Of a stretch of 64,000 bases of DNA, positions 1 through 8,291 are shown piece by piece (the stretch's first letter is position 1; the number at the start of each line of letters is the position of its first letter). The notes under the pieces are model-generated. The model was not told where the DNA came from and ran no database searches. It worked only from the letters and a program-made list of their open reading frames with translations. A program made the position numbers and the translations under genes. Source of the DNA: an uncultured Armatimonadota bacterium. GTDB lineage: Bacteria; Armatimonadota; Fimbriimonadia; Fimbriimonadales; Fimbriimonadaceae. The stretch is from the NCBI GenBank assembly GCA_903904815.1, contig CAIVDU010000057.1:47800-111799 (forward strand), in the 5' to 3' direction.

Positions 1-233
1 TGCCAAGGCGCCTTGTCGTGAAAACTGGACAGGAGGCGCATGCCGACCATTCGGAGCGTCTTGACTCGGGGGTCTGAGCTCGGGAGTACCTTCTCCTGGC
101 GACGGATCTGGGCTGCCGCCTGGATACCGAGCCGAAGTTGTTCCATCTGACTGGGTTTGAGGGACGTTGCGGTTGCCCCAGGCAACAAAAAAAGTGCCAG
201 AACCGAAATCTGGGCAATCCGCGCCGCCATCAT
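1..233 (-). CDS. Partial N-terminus of an exported protein, possibly an M48-type zinc peptidase
   Basis: The minus strand is open from an ATG at 233 (a second ATG follows directly at 230) to base 1, about 77 codons, so the gene runs off the left edge. Residues 1-25 form a signal peptide with the hydrophobic core VLALFLLPGATA. The mature part, with LRLGIQAAAQIRR followed by a Leu-rich stretch RMVGMRLL, resembles the start of exported M48 peptidases of the BepA/YfgC type, where a helix precedes the catalytic region. The HExxH motif would lie outside the window, so the family call rests on this weak N-terminal resemblance. The coding potential and the signal peptide are clearer than the function. 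Confidence 0.55.
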   Translation of the reverse strand, partial: MMAARIAQISVLALFLLPGATATSLKPSQMEQLRLGIQAAAQIRRQEKVLPSSDPRVKTLRMVGMRLLSSFHDKAPW

Positions 234-274
234 ACGAAGAGAGACGCCATTAGACAAGCGTGGGTTGCCCAAGC

Positions 275-889
275 CTAAATGACTCTTTTGAAAAGATTGA
301 CTTCGTAAGGCGAACGCTTGGGTAAGGACGTGCGGAAAGCATCCTCGGAAGCCCACGAGGCCAGCCCGACAATTTCTTCTTCGAGCGCATCGTTTACCCC
401 GACGAAGGAGCCGAGAAACCCAGGGATGATCTGCAACTCATCGAATATTCTCTCGAGTTCTTCGGCTAGCTCCGGCCCGTATCCCGGCTCAGAGGTTCTG
501 ATACTTAACGATAGATAGCTTCCTGTGGGCGCATCAGTGGTCACGAGACCTCGAGCCTGAAATGTTCGGCACCGAACGACGTCGGCGGGTAATGAAAGCA
601 CGTTTTGAGCGCTCGTGAAACTCCGCTGGTCGCTGATGGCCTTCAGTCCATCGTCGGCACTCTCGAAATCGCGGTACAGGTAGATCGCGAGATGGCTCCC
701 GTCACCGTTTGTCCCTCGCCAGAGTCCAAGGCCGCGAAACCCGTCTACTTCTTGCAGCACAGGCAAAATCTCCTCGTAGTACCGTTCCGACGTCGGTTCG
801 TCCAGTTTATGGACGGAAAGTTTCGCTAGGATGAGCGCCTCGTTCACTCGCCCATTCTGACCCAGTAATTGCGATTTCAGTTCGTCCAT
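275..889 (-). CDS. Hypothetical protein with two ABM-like (dimeric alpha-beta barrel) repeats
   Basis: A 204-residue protein without signal peptide or membrane segment. It seems to hold two copies of a ferredoxin-like unit: residues 20-110 contain LPVLQEVDGFRGLGLWRG and residues 120-204 contain IFDELQIIPGFLGSFVGV. In both, a helix is followed by a PGF/DGF turn and a strand, as in antibiotic-biosynthesis-monooxygenase and other dimeric alpha-beta-barrel proteins. Such domains bind small hydrophobic or haem-like ligands, but no catalytic residue can be named here. The gene lies between the exported-peptidase start and the pilin operon and is divergent from the latter. The fold suggestion is inference; the duplication is visible in the sequence. 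Confidence 0.6.
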   Translation of the reverse strand: MDELKSQLLGQNGRVNEALILAKLSVHKLDEPTSERYYEEILPVLQEVDGFRGLGLWRGTNGDGSHLAIYLYRDFESADDGLKAISDQRSFTSAQNVLSLPADVVRCRTFQARGLVTTDAPTGSYLSLSIRTSEPGYGPELAEELERIFDELQIIPGFLGSFVGVNDALEEEIVGLASWASEDAFRTSLPKRSPYEVNLFKRVI

Positions 890-1003
890 TGCGAATTTGT
901 ACGATTATCGATCTCGTAAGATTGCTTGCCGCTACTAGAACTGGCGTGTGGAACGAATTTATCACGGGCACGAAGCCCGAGACCAGAGGTTAGGGAACGC
1001 CAA

Positions 1004-1342
1004 ATGAATCGAATTACTAAGAATCGAGCTTTCACGCTTGTCGAAATCATGATCGTTGTATTGATCATCGGCATCTTGATGGCTATCGCCGTGCCACAGT
1101 TCGTCAACGCTCGAAATCAGAGCCAGATCTCCACTTGCGTGGCCAACTTGAAGCAGATCGAGTCGGCTAAAGAGCAGTGGGCTATGGAGACCAAGCAGGC
1201 TGCCACTGCGACTCCAGCTTCGACCGACCTTGTCAGCACGTTCATGAAGACCATGCCGAGCTGCCCATCGGGCGGCACTTACACGATCGGCACCCTGTCG
1301 GTCCGACCGACCTGTTCGGTCGCAACACACGTCCTCCAGTAA
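1004..1342 (+). CDS. Type IV / type II secretion-like major prepilin (ComGC/PilA-type)
   Basis: A 112-residue prepilin. The short basic leader MNRITKNRA is followed by FTLVEIMIVVLIIGILMAIA, the class III prepilin helix with the essential Glu at position +5 after the predicted cleavage site. Cleavage would fall after Ala rather than the usual Gly. The rest is a small globular domain with two Cys residues (STCV and PSCPSGG, plus a third near the end), as in ComGC-like pseudopilins. I chose the ATG at 1004 because it gives a normal leader; the longer reading from 926 only adds residues unlike a leader. It is the first gene of an operon with three more prepilin-like genes downstream and probably forms the main subunit of a short pilus or pseudopilus used for DNA uptake or secretion. 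Confidence 0.85.
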   Translation: MNRITKNRAFTLVEIMIVVLIIGILMAIAVPQFVNARNQSQISTCVANLKQIESAKEQWAMETKQAATATPASTDLVSTFMKTMPSCPSGGTYTIGTLSVRPTCSVATHVLQ

Positions 1343-1405
1343 TCCGGAGAACCCAACTTGAAGGGCGGCTTCCTCTGGATGCCGTCCTTCGTTTTGTTTT
1401 AAGCC

Positions 1406-1852
1406 ATGAGAAGAAGAGCTCGAGCCATGACCCTAACCGAAACACTTTACGCAGTGTTCATCACGGCGGTGTCGGCCGGAGTATTGATGGCTGCGATGCC
1501 AGCCGCAACCATGGCCTACACGACCGCGAGCGATCAACAGCACGCGATGAACCTTGCTCAGAAAGAGCTGGAGGCGATCCGAAACGCCGGGTTCCCGAAC
1601 GCGAATGCGACCCAGCTTGCCGCCTACGGCCTGATCGACAGCTCGACCGCCGTCTCAACCAACACTTATAGTTTTAGCCAAGTTGACTCTTCCGCGCATG
1701 ACAACGTCTCCTCCATTCTTCAGAGCGGAGTCGGCACGGTGAGAATCGACTCTCAGTCCACCAATGTCACCAAGGTCACGGTCGTCGTCACGTGGATCAG
1801 TCATGGCACGAATCAGTCTTATGAACTGACGACGCTCTTGGCAAACATATGA
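1406..1852 (+). CDS. Minor prepilin (PilV/PulI-like)
   Basis: A 148-residue prepilin-like protein. The leader MRRRARA is very basic and is followed by MTLTETLYAVFITAVSAGVL, with Glu at +5, so the class III processing signature is intact. After the hydrophobic helix come a Gln/Lys-rich amphipathic part (LAQKELEAIRNAGFP) and a beta-rich tail, which is how PilV/PulI minor pilins look. Its stop overlaps the next start (ATGA at 1849-1852), so translation of the two is coupled. As a minor pilin it would help prime the assembly of the filament; that role is inferred from family and position. Confidence 0.75.
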   Translation: MRRRARAMTLTETLYAVFITAVSAGVLMAAMPAATMAYTTASDQQHAMNLAQKELEAIRNAGFPNANATQLAAYGLIDSSTAVSTNTYSFSQVDSSAHDNVSSILQSGVGTVRIDSQSTNVTKVTVVVTWISHGTNQSYELTTLLANI

Positions 1853-2418
1853 GGGCTCACCGACGCATAAGAGGCACGACGCTGATGGAGACCATCACGG
1901 CCGCCATGCTGACGGCGACCGTGCTCGTCACTTCGGTTGCCGTGTTTATCTACGCGTCTTATAGTTGGATCAAGGGCGCCTCTCACGTCATGGCCGAATC
2001 CGATTCGGCGCTCGCCGTTCAAACGATGGATCGTCAGCTTCGCGAGGCGATTTCGGTCACGCTCGATGCGAATGGAAAGGGAATCACTTATCAGTTGCCG
2101 GCTCACAACGCGGATGGGTCGTACGCCGTCCCCCAGGTTTGGGACAACGTCACTCGTCGAATCGCCTTGAGCGGCACAAACCTCGTGATGTCCGGCTCCG
2201 ACGGTACAACGACGACACTCGCGAGATCCGTCTATCCCTATGATCCGCTCGCTGGGACTCAGTCCGCCTACACCATCTTCAGCGTCACTTCCGGTGCAAA
2301 GGTGACCACTCTGAACGTGATGATCGTGACCTCACAGTTGGATGGTCATCAAAGCCTCGTCACCAGTCGATCCCGACAGACCGTCTATCTCCGCAATCTC
2401 CCGCAGGTGGCCCATTAA
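1849..2418 (+). CDS. Minor prepilin (PilW/PulJ-like)
   Basis: A 189-residue protein with the leader MRAHRRIRG, a Gly at the predicted cleavage site and then TTLMETITAAMLTATVLVTS, again with Glu at +5. The part after the helix contains ALAVQTMDRQLREAIS, a motif-like stretch common in PilW/PulJ minor pilins. It starts inside the stop codon of the preceding prepilin gene and ends one base before the next start, so the four pilin genes are tightly coupled. The globular domain is beta-rich and I do not recognise a ligand site. Confidence 0.75.
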   Translation: MRAHRRIRGTTLMETITAAMLTATVLVTSVAVFIYASYSWIKGASHVMAESDSALAVQTMDRQLREAISVTLDANGKGITYQLPAHNADGSYAVPQVWDNVTRRIALSGTNLVMSGSDGTTTTLARSVYPYDPLAGTQSAYTIFSVTSGAKVTTLNVMIVTSQLDGHQSLVTSRSRQTVYLRNLPQVAH

Positions 2419-2419
2419 G

Positions 2420-4297
2420 ATGAGATCTTCGGCCCGGCGCCGACAACGTGGATCGGCCCTTCTGACTTCCTTTGGAATCATGATGCTGGTGACCGCCGCC
2501 GCGCTTTCCGTGGTTGCGACTGGGGCTGGTCGAGTCAAGATGACCTCCCGAGCCATGTTCGATGTGCAAGCGACTCAACTTTGCGAAGGAGGGACCCAGA
2601 ACCTTGTTGTAGGTCTTTGGATTCCGTATAAGACAACCCAGTCGTTCACGGCCATGGACAATGCGTGTGGATCCGCATCGATCTCTTCTCCCGCTTCGGC
2701 GATCTCGGGAACGATCGACGGCAATCTCAGTTACGCCTCTGCCGTCATCTCCTATAACAAGGTCGACTCCTATACAAGAACGTTTACCGTGCGCACTGTC
2801 GGTTGGGCCGACCTTAACGGCAACGGGGTGGCTGATACCGGCGAACCCCAAAAGGTCGTCGATGTGTCCTACACATTCAAACTCTCCCGAAGTCAGGTGT
2901 TCGACTACGCCTACTTCGTCAACAACTACGGTTGGATGTCCGGCTTTGGGCCGAGCGACTTGATTGTCAACGGCGATATGCGGGCCAACGGAGACTTCAA
3001 CTTCACGTCGGGTTCACCCACCGTGAATGGCTCGGTCTATGCCTGCATGAATTCCAAGCTGTCTCCGGCTTCGGTCGGGCACGTCAACGCGGCGCCGGTT
3101 AAGTGGACGACCTCGCAGTACGCAACCAACCTTGCCGCTGGTGGCGCCGACAACCAGAATCGATGGCGCCCCGCCTACAACTCAACGACGGATGGCGCGC
3201 AAGGGACCGCTCTCTACGAACAGTGGAGAGATAATATCTTTGACTCCAACGGAGCGATTGTAAACGGTCGGCTTGCGGGAACCGCGTTGGGCGATGCCAC
3301 GGGCTTGAAGTCATGGGCGAGTTCCAGTCCCGGGGTGTCGACAACCACGCTGTTGGACTCGACACCGACGAACGAAGTCGTGATGCCGAACCTCGCCAAT
3401 ATTGGTTCTATCACGGATGCGGCAAACGCAAACGGATCTTACGTCGCCCAGAGCAAAGCGTATACGGACCCCAAGGCAACCTTTCAGGATGGTTCGACGA
3501 ACCCTCTATACGGAACGGGCGCGTATCTTCAAGTCTGGAATGCGACCCTAAACAATAATCAGGGGGGATACCAAACGCTGAGCACGTCTGGCGTCATCAG
3601 TGGAAGCGCCATTGCCGTGGGAACCGCTGCCCATCCGATTTTGATTCATGGTCCAGTCACGGTGACCCAGGATGTCGTCATCAAAGGCAACGTGAGCGGC
3701 CAAGGCACGCTTTACGCCGGTCGAAACGTCCACATCGTCGGGTCCATTTCGTACACGAACAAACCCAACTTTTCCGGTTCTGACCCACTCGGCGCGGCCA
3801 ACGAGAAGGCAGATATGCTCGGACTGGCCGCGAACGGTTCGGTCATCATGGGTGACACGACCAATTTCACAAACTCAACCCCGCTCCAGTACATGACGCC
3901 GCCGTTCACTCACGGTAGATACGACGATCAGGGAAATTGGATCCCACCCTACAACGCCACCTCGGTGGACTCAACCGGAAACATGCTCTACCAAAGCGTG
4001 GTGGGTTCAAGCACGATTCACTCGCTATCCAGCGGTATCAACCAGATTGACGCCGTGATCTACACCAACTTCGTGGGCGGCGGCGATCTCGGCGCATCCG
4101 GCGGCGGAATCACCCTCAACGGATCGATCATCAGCAAGGACGAAGCGATGGTTGCTCTTAGTCTTCCGATGCGTGAGAACTACGACATGCGAATAAGGGA
4201 GAGGTCACTATCCAGCACCCCGTTGATCGACATTAGTCTCCCGAGGAGCCCGACCATTCTTCGCAACTCGTGGCAAGACCGAGGATTCAAGTTCTAG
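2420..4297 (+). CDS. Large PilX/GspK-like pilus-associated protein
   Basis: About 625 residues. The basic leader MRSSARRRQRG is followed by SALLTSFGIMMLVTAAALSV, a prepilin-like helix without a clear Glu at +5, as is normal for PilX/GspK tip proteins. The remaining 590 residues are Asn/Ser/Thr/Gly-rich with many short beta strands (for example YVAQSKAYTDPKATFQDGST and the strand-rich GSAIAVGTAAHPILIHGPVT), resembling a beta-helix like that of secreted adhesins and of the long PilX proteins of Armatimonadota and Planctomycetes. The ATG at 2420 follows the previous stop by one base; the reading from 2342 would overlap it. It could form the pilus tip and act as an adhesin; this is inference. Confidence 0.7.
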   Translation: MRSSARRRQRGSALLTSFGIMMLVTAAALSVVATGAGRVKMTSRAMFDVQATQLCEGGTQNLVVGLWIPYKTTQSFTAMDNACGSASISSPASAISGTIDGNLSYASAVISYNKVDSYTRTFTVRTVGWADLNGNGVADTGEPQKVVDVSYTFKLSRSQVFDYAYFVNNYGWMSGFGPSDLIVNGDMRANGDFNFTSGSPTVNGSVYACMNSKLSPASVGHVNAAPVKWTTSQYATNLAAGGADNQNRWRPAYNSTTDGAQGTALYEQWRDNIFDSNGAIVNGRLAGTALGDATGLKSWASSSPGVSTTTLLDSTPTNEVVMPNLANIGSITDAANANGSYVAQSKAYTDPKATFQDGSTNPLYGTGAYLQVWNATLNNNQGGYQTLSTSGVISGSAIAVGTAAHPILIHGPVTVTQDVVIKGNVSGQGTLYAGRNVHIVGSISYTNKPNFSGSDPLGAANEKADMLGLAANGSVIMGDTTNFTNSTPLQYMTPPFTHGRYDDQGNWIPPYNATSVDSTGNMLYQSVVGSSTIHSLSSGINQIDAVIYTNFVGGGDLGASGGGITLNGSIISKDEAMVALSLPMRENYDMRIRERSLSSTPLIDISLPRSPTILRNSWQDRGFKF

Positions 4298-4299
4298 TC

Positions 4300-4695
4300 A
4301 TGAAGAAAGCTTTATCCATCTTTGCCGGTTTAGCTCTCCTAGGAAGCGCCTTTGGGTTCATCAAAAACACTCATGGCGTGCGACCTGCGGTTGCCGAGGC
4401 CGATCAGGATCTTCTAGTCCATCAGCAGACTCTTCAAGGCAGCCGTGCGCCCGTCAACATGACCCCTCCGAAACCGTCCGCTTCCATACCCTTGCCTGCG
4501 GCGGACTCGCGCGCTGCTAGCGTGGTCGCGGCGGCGTCCAACCTTGTCGCCGATGCCTCTAGCACTGGAACCACCGATCACCACGTTGAGTTAGAGAGCC
4601 CTGCGAAGGGTCCCATTACCGCAGTGGCCATCGGATTTGGTGCATTCTTCATCTTCTGGTTTGCGGGACGGCGTCAGCTGCCATCGGGACAGTAA
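4300..4695 (+). CDS. Small exported protein with C-terminal membrane anchor, last gene of the pilin operon
   Basis: About 131 residues starting at the ATG at 4300, two bases after the preceding stop. The N-terminus MKKALSIFAGLALLGSAFGF is a signal peptide or anchor. The middle is Pro/Ala/Ser-rich and low in complexity (PKPSASIPLPAADS), and the C-terminal segment ITAVAIGFGAFFIFWFAGRR is a transmembrane helix followed by basic residues. That gives a protein held in the inner membrane with a flexible periplasmic linker. No family is recognised. Its place at the end of the pilin operon suggests a role in pilus assembly or anchoring. Confidence 0.6.
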   Translation: MKKALSIFAGLALLGSAFGFIKNTHGVRPAVAEADQDLLVHQQTLQGSRAPVNMTPPKPSASIPLPAADSRAASVVAAASNLVADASSTGTTDHHVELESPAKGPITAVAIGFGAFFIFWFAGRRQLPSGQ

Positions 4696-4704
4696 ACTCG
4701 AAGC

Positions 4705-5886
4705 ATGCTGACTCGCCCCGATATCCGGGGCCGCTTTGGTGACTACGGCGGCCGCTACGTTCCTGAAACTCTCGTCCCCGCGCTCGACGAACTCGAACGC
4801 GAATTTGAGACGGCGTGGTCGGATGATGCGTTTAAAGCCGAGTTTCACCACTACCTCACCGAATATGTCGGCCGTCCGACTCCGATTACCGAAGCCCGAC
4901 GCCTGAGCGAGCAAACCGGCTTGCACGTGGTGGTTAAGCGCGAAGACCTGAACCACACCGGCGCGCACAAGATCAACAATGCTCTTGGTCAGTGTCTCCT
5001 TGCCCTGCGAATGGGCAAGAAGCGCATCATCGCAGAGACTGGCGCAGGTCAACACGGAGTCGCAACGGCAACTGTATGCGCCTTGTTTGGACTCAAATGT
5101 GAGGTCTACATGGGCGAGGATGACATCATTCGGCAGCAACTCAACGTGTTTCGAATGAAGCTGTTGGGAGCAGAGGTTCATCCAGTCAGTTCGGGCACAA
5201 AAACCCTAAAGGACGCGCTCAACGAGGCGATGAGAGACTGGGTCACCAACGTTGGAGACACTCACTATATCATCGGCACGGCTGCTGGCCCGCACCCGTA
5301 CCCTTTCATGGTTCGAGAGTTCCAGCGTGTTATCGGTGACGAGGCTCGTGCCCAATACCTCGACCGATACGGTCGTCTGCCGGAAGTGGGTATCGCCTGC
5401 GTCGGCGGTGGTTCCAACGCTATTGGCTTCTTCACCGCGTTTGTCGATGATAAAGAGGTTGGTCTCGTCGGAGTGGAAGCGGGTGGATTGGGATTGGCGA
5501 GCGGGCAACATGCCGCGCCTCTCTCTGCGGGATCACCCGGCGTGCTGCACGGTTCGTACAGCTACCTGATGCAGGACGAACATGGTCAGGTGTTAGGAAC
5601 TCATAGCGTCAGTGCAGGCCTGGACTATCCTGGCGTCGGCGCCGAACATTCCTACCTCAAGGACATTGGCCGAGTCGACTACATTGCGGTTGATGACAAA
5701 AAGGCTTTGGAGGCGCTTCAGCGAGTCGCGCGAAGCGAAGGTCTGATCCCCGCCTTTGAAAGCGCCCACGCGTTCGCCCCAATCTTTGAGCCAGGCCGAT
5801 TTGCCGAGGGAACCCGGGTTCTCATCAACATGAGCGGTCGCGGCGACAAGGACATGGAGTCTGCCGCACGAATCTTGAACCTGTAG
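4705..5886 (+). CDS. trpB: Tryptophan synthase beta chain
   Basis: A 393-residue TrpB of normal length. It condenses indole with L-serine using pyridoxal phosphate to make tryptophan. The PLP lysine lies in [12 protein letters not shown] (Lys89), the substrate-side loop is [11 protein letters not shown] near residue 112, and the PLP phosphate is held by the Gly/Ser/Asn loop GGGSNAIG near residue 235. The C-terminal [20 protein letters not shown] also fits the family. It is a canonical TrpB1 rather than the longer TrpB2. No trpA or other trp gene is nearby, so the pathway is scattered. The gene follows the pilin operon by nine bases and could be partly co-transcribed with it. Confidence 0.97.
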   Translation: MLTRPDIRGRFGDYGGRYVPETLVPALDELEREFETAWSDDAFKAEFHHYLTEYVGRPTPITEARRLSEQTGLHVVVKREDLNHTGAHKINNALGQCLLALRMGKKRIIAETGAGQHGVATATVCALFGLKCEVYMGEDDIIRQQLNVFRMKLLGAEVHPVSSGTKTLKDALNEAMRDWVTNVGDTHYIIGTAAGPHPYPFMVREFQRVIGDEARAQYLDRYGRLPEVGIACVGGGSNAIGFFTAFVDDKEVGLVGVEAGGLGLASGQHAAPLSAGSPGVLHGSYSYLMQDEHGQVLGTHSVSAGLDYPGVGAEHSYLKDIGRVDYIAVDDKKALEALQRVARSEGLIPAFESAHAFAPIFEPGRFAEGTRVLINMSGRGDKDMESAARILNL

Positions 5887-6240
5887 TTGAGGAGTGCCGA
5901 CCACCGATTAACCTGAACTTGGTCAACGGATCGGCTCTGGGTTCGCGGTTGGAAAATGATTCAGAGGGGTTGACCACGCCGGACCAGATAATTCCTTGTT
6001 CCGGCGGGTCCGTAAAGACGACCTTTAAACCCCAAACCTTCGGACAAGCTCCCTCGCCCGCGACACCTCGATTGAACCCGGCTTGCTGACATTGTTCAGA
6101 CCGAGGCGGGTGTTAAGATTGTCTCGGCAGTCCATGCGCGAACCTACAGGTTCAACATGGTCGGGCAAATACCCGCAGCCCCAACGCGGCTCCCTAAATG
6201 AGCGAAGGGTGAGCTCCGGCAAAACCCTGGTAACCACCAA
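5887..6240. ncRNA. Gene-free, palindrome-rich stretch between two convergent genes; candidate structured RNA
   Basis: No convincing protein gene fits here; the only ORF (6025-6240, minus) has no family signature. The stretch is unusually rich in short GC-rich inverted repeats: CGCCGGA at 5977-5983 pairs with TCCGGCG at 6000-6006, GTCCG pairs with CGGAC around 6008-6045, CCGAG pairs with CTCGG around 6101-6127, and a nested CATG/AACCT hairpin lies around 6133-6162. It lies between the 3' ends of trpB and the sdpI-like gene, so it is not a leader for either. A free-standing RNA such as a 6S-type RNA is possible; the strand is not settled and no Rfam family was recognised with certainty. Confidence 0.3.
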
Positions 6241-6879
6241 CTACGGGTTCAGGCGCTTGTAGATGACAAAGCTCATGACCACAGGAAGCAGGGAAACGAT
6301 CAACATGAATCCGATCATGATCCCGGTCGGAACTCCCACCAGAACCAGAACCGCGCCGATGATTCCACCAATAAACCACTGATGAGCCGCCACCCGATGC
6401 GTCTCCGTCCAAACTCGTTCGTCCGCCAGCGTCCAAGGGGTACGGACTCCCATGTAAAAATTTCGCTTAATCTTGCCCATCAGGTTGCCGACAACCGCGA
6501 AGAACACAAAGATTCCCGAGAAGATCCAGCGTCCAATGTCGATGTGCGAGTTTGCCGTACCCGCAAGGATGATCACGTGAAGGGCGCCCATCAACCCAGA
6601 CACTGCCAGCATGATTTCGCAGTACGCCTTTCCGGATCGATTCAACTCGTAGTTCTTTGGTGAGAGGATCGGCAACGTCAATGTGAGCAGAACGGTGAAC
6701 AACACCATGCCGGGCAAAAGCGCTAGGGAGATCCATTTACTGCCGTATTGATCCACCTGCCCTTGAACGTTCCAATGGGTGGGCACAGTCTCGGGCAAAA
6801 TTCCAGCGTAATAGGCACTGATGCCGACCGTTAGGGCAAAAATGATAAGTTGCCCGAGTAGGGCTGTTCGCGCATTCAT
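6241..6879 (-). CDS. SdpI-family membrane protein (immunity/signal protein)
   Basis: A 212-residue membrane protein with about six transmembrane helices. The first helix pair carries the DUF1648 signature PTHWN (residues 33-37), and the C-terminal part contains MGVRTPWTLADERVW, the typical SdpI motif. In Bacillus, SdpI gives immunity against the SdpC toxin and sequesters the repressor SdpR. Here the gene overlaps the upstream ArsR-type gene by four bases, reproducing the sdpRI gene pair, but no sdpC-like toxin gene is next to it. It may therefore be a stand-alone sensor of membrane-active toxins. Family assignment is firm; function in this organism is inferred. Confidence 0.88.
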   Translation of the reverse strand: MNARTALLGQLIIFALTVGISAYYAGILPETVPTHWNVQGQVDQYGSKWISLALLPGMVLFTVLLTLTLPILSPKNYELNRSGKAYCEIMLAVSGLMGALHVIILAGTANSHIDIGRWIFSGIFVFFAVVGNLMGKIKRNFYMGVRTPWTLADERVWTETHRVAAHQWFIGGIIGAVLVLVGVPTGIMIGFMLIVSLLPVVMSFVIYKRLNP

Positions 6880-7160
6880 GATTCTTCTCCGATCGGCTCT
6901 TGCTTAAATGTGTCCAATAATACGGTCATCAGATCCTGAATGACCGTTGTATTCAGCGAGTAAACGATTTGCTGCCCATCGCGCCGACCGGAAATTAGGT
7001 CCGCCGATTTCAGCACACTAAAATGGTGCGACATGGAAGGGCCGGTGATCGGGAAGGATTCCGCGATTTCCCCGGCCGACATCTCGCCACGACCCAGCAT
7101 TCGGAGAATCTTTCTCCTCGTTGGATCTGCGAGCGCCTTGAACACCTGGTCGTTTCTCAT
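6876..7160 (-). CDS. ArsR/SdpR-family transcriptional repressor
   Basis: A 94-residue winged helix-turn-helix protein of the ArsR type. The DNA-recognition region is GPSMSHHFSVLKSADLIS, and the start FKALADPTRRKILRML is the standard first helix. There are no Cys pairs for metal binding, so it fits the SdpR branch, where a membrane protein rather than a metal controls activity. It is translated just ahead of, and overlapping by four bases with, the SdpI-like gene. A small inverted repeat upstream (7174-7187) could be its own operator, giving an autoregulated pair. Confidence 0.9.
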   Translation of the reverse strand: MRNDQVFKALADPTRRKILRMLGRGEMSAGEIAESFPITGPSMSHHFSVLKSADLISGRRDGQQIVYSLNTTVIQDLMTVLLDTFKQEPIGEES

Positions 7161-7173
7161 AGAGAGTTAGCCA

Positions 7174-7187
7174 ATCATCTAAATGAT
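7174..7187. promoter_or_regulatory. Possible operator of the SdpR-like repressor
   Basis: A perfect inverted repeat ATCAT-CTAA-ATGAT lies 14 bases upstream of the repressor start. ArsR-type repressors usually bind short AT-rich palindromes at their own promoter, so this is a reasonable autoregulatory site, though the arms are only five bases long. Confidence 0.35.
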
Positions 7188-7273
7188 ACGCGATCGTTTT
7201 AGGTGCTTGAGGCTAAGGGCCTCGCTTCAGGAATGAAGTAAATCTCGGTGCAAGTAGCCCTTATCCGCCGAAA

Positions 7274-8197
7274 TCACTCGATGGGTTCGATGGGATCGGG
7301 AATGGCTCGCAGTTCGGAAGGAACGAGTCCGAGATACTCTTTAACCGATTCTCTCAGGCCCTGCGTGGTGCCGAAGCCACAACTTGAAGCCACGACATCG
7401 ACCGCACTGTCCGTCGTGCAGAGCATCTCAACCGCGCACTCCGTTCGGCTTCGGTCCACGTATTCGTGGAATCCATAACCGACCAGGTTCTTGAAAACCC
7501 GCGAAAAGTGAAATGGTGAGTAGCCTGCCATGTCGGCGGCGTCCTTGAGTGGCCAAGCCAGAGAAGGGTTCGCCCGGACCTTTGCCACGAGTTCCTTAAT
7601 GGTATCTGGGAGGTCCAGCGGTATTGCAGCAAGCTGAACTTGGTCCGAGCCCACGATCAGGCGTGCCACGACCTCATAGATGAAGGACACTACTTGCGGC
7701 TCCATGAACTCTTTGGGGCCGGCGATTGCCTCTTCAAAGCGAGACATCGCGTTTTGAAATAGCGGATCGATTGGCTTACACGCAACGTTTCGGGCCGTCC
7801 CTTGGGAACGCGTCGCGTTTTGGCGGGTTGCTACCCAATTGTCAAGCAACTGGGTGGCAACGCCGGGCCAAGACAATAGTAGGGAACTGTGTTCTCCCCT
7901 GGCTGCCTGCAAAATCAGTTTTGAACCCCGGACGTAAGTCAAACTCCGGGGCGGAATGAGGACGAGACGTCCCTGAACTCCGGCACGCGCAATGAGCGTT
8001 CCTTTGGTGTTGACGCAAAGAAGATTCATTCCGGGTGGAACGTTTACATAGCCGGTAGCGGTTCGGGGCACAGTTCCCGAAGCCGACTCCAAGCGCACGT
8101 AAGTCATGCCCGGGATGTCAGACCGCTTAAATCCCGATGGGGATGCTGAGCAGTCGAAATTTAAATCGATTTGGTTATCGGATCCGTCCGGCCGCAA
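7274..8197 (-). CDS. AraC-family transcriptional regulator
   Basis: A 307-residue regulator. The C-terminal 100 residues hold the two helix-turn-helix units of the AraC/XylS family: DAADMAGYSPFHFSRVFKNL is the first recognition unit and the region from VDVVASSCGFGTTQGL to the end is the second, close to the usual consensus. The N-terminal 190 residues would be a ligand-binding cupin-like domain of the AraC_N type, without a motif that reveals the ligand. It stands alone, divergent from asd with less than 100 bases between the starts, so it might act on that promoter, though nothing in the sequence proves this. Confidence 0.85.
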   Translation of the reverse strand: MRPDGSDNQIDLNFDCSASPSGFKRSDIPGMTYVRLESASGTVPRTATGYVNVPPGMNLLCVNTKGTLIARAGVQGRLVLIPPRSLTYVRGSKLILQAARGEHSSLLLSWPGVATQLLDNWVATRQNATRSQGTARNVACKPIDPLFQNAMSRFEEAIAGPKEFMEPQVVSFIYEVVARLIVGSDQVQLAAIPLDLPDTIKELVAKVRANPSLAWPLKDAADMAGYSPFHFSRVFKNLVGYGFHEYVDRSRTECAVEMLCTTDSAVDVVASSCGFGTTQGLRESVKEYLGLVPSELRAIPDPIEPIE

Positions 8198-8291
8198 TCA
8201 CATTCCCCCAAGAGTCGCCGTCAGTTTACATCAGCCAGACCATTAAGTTGACGTTCAAGAGTATTCAGTTCGATTAGGGTACACAGGAAGG

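Noticed and set aside
6025..6240. 71-residue frame in the gap between trpB and the sdpI-like gene
   Set aside because: No family signal, no good ribosome-binding site, and the codons coincide with strong inverted repeats, so RNA structure explains the stretch better.
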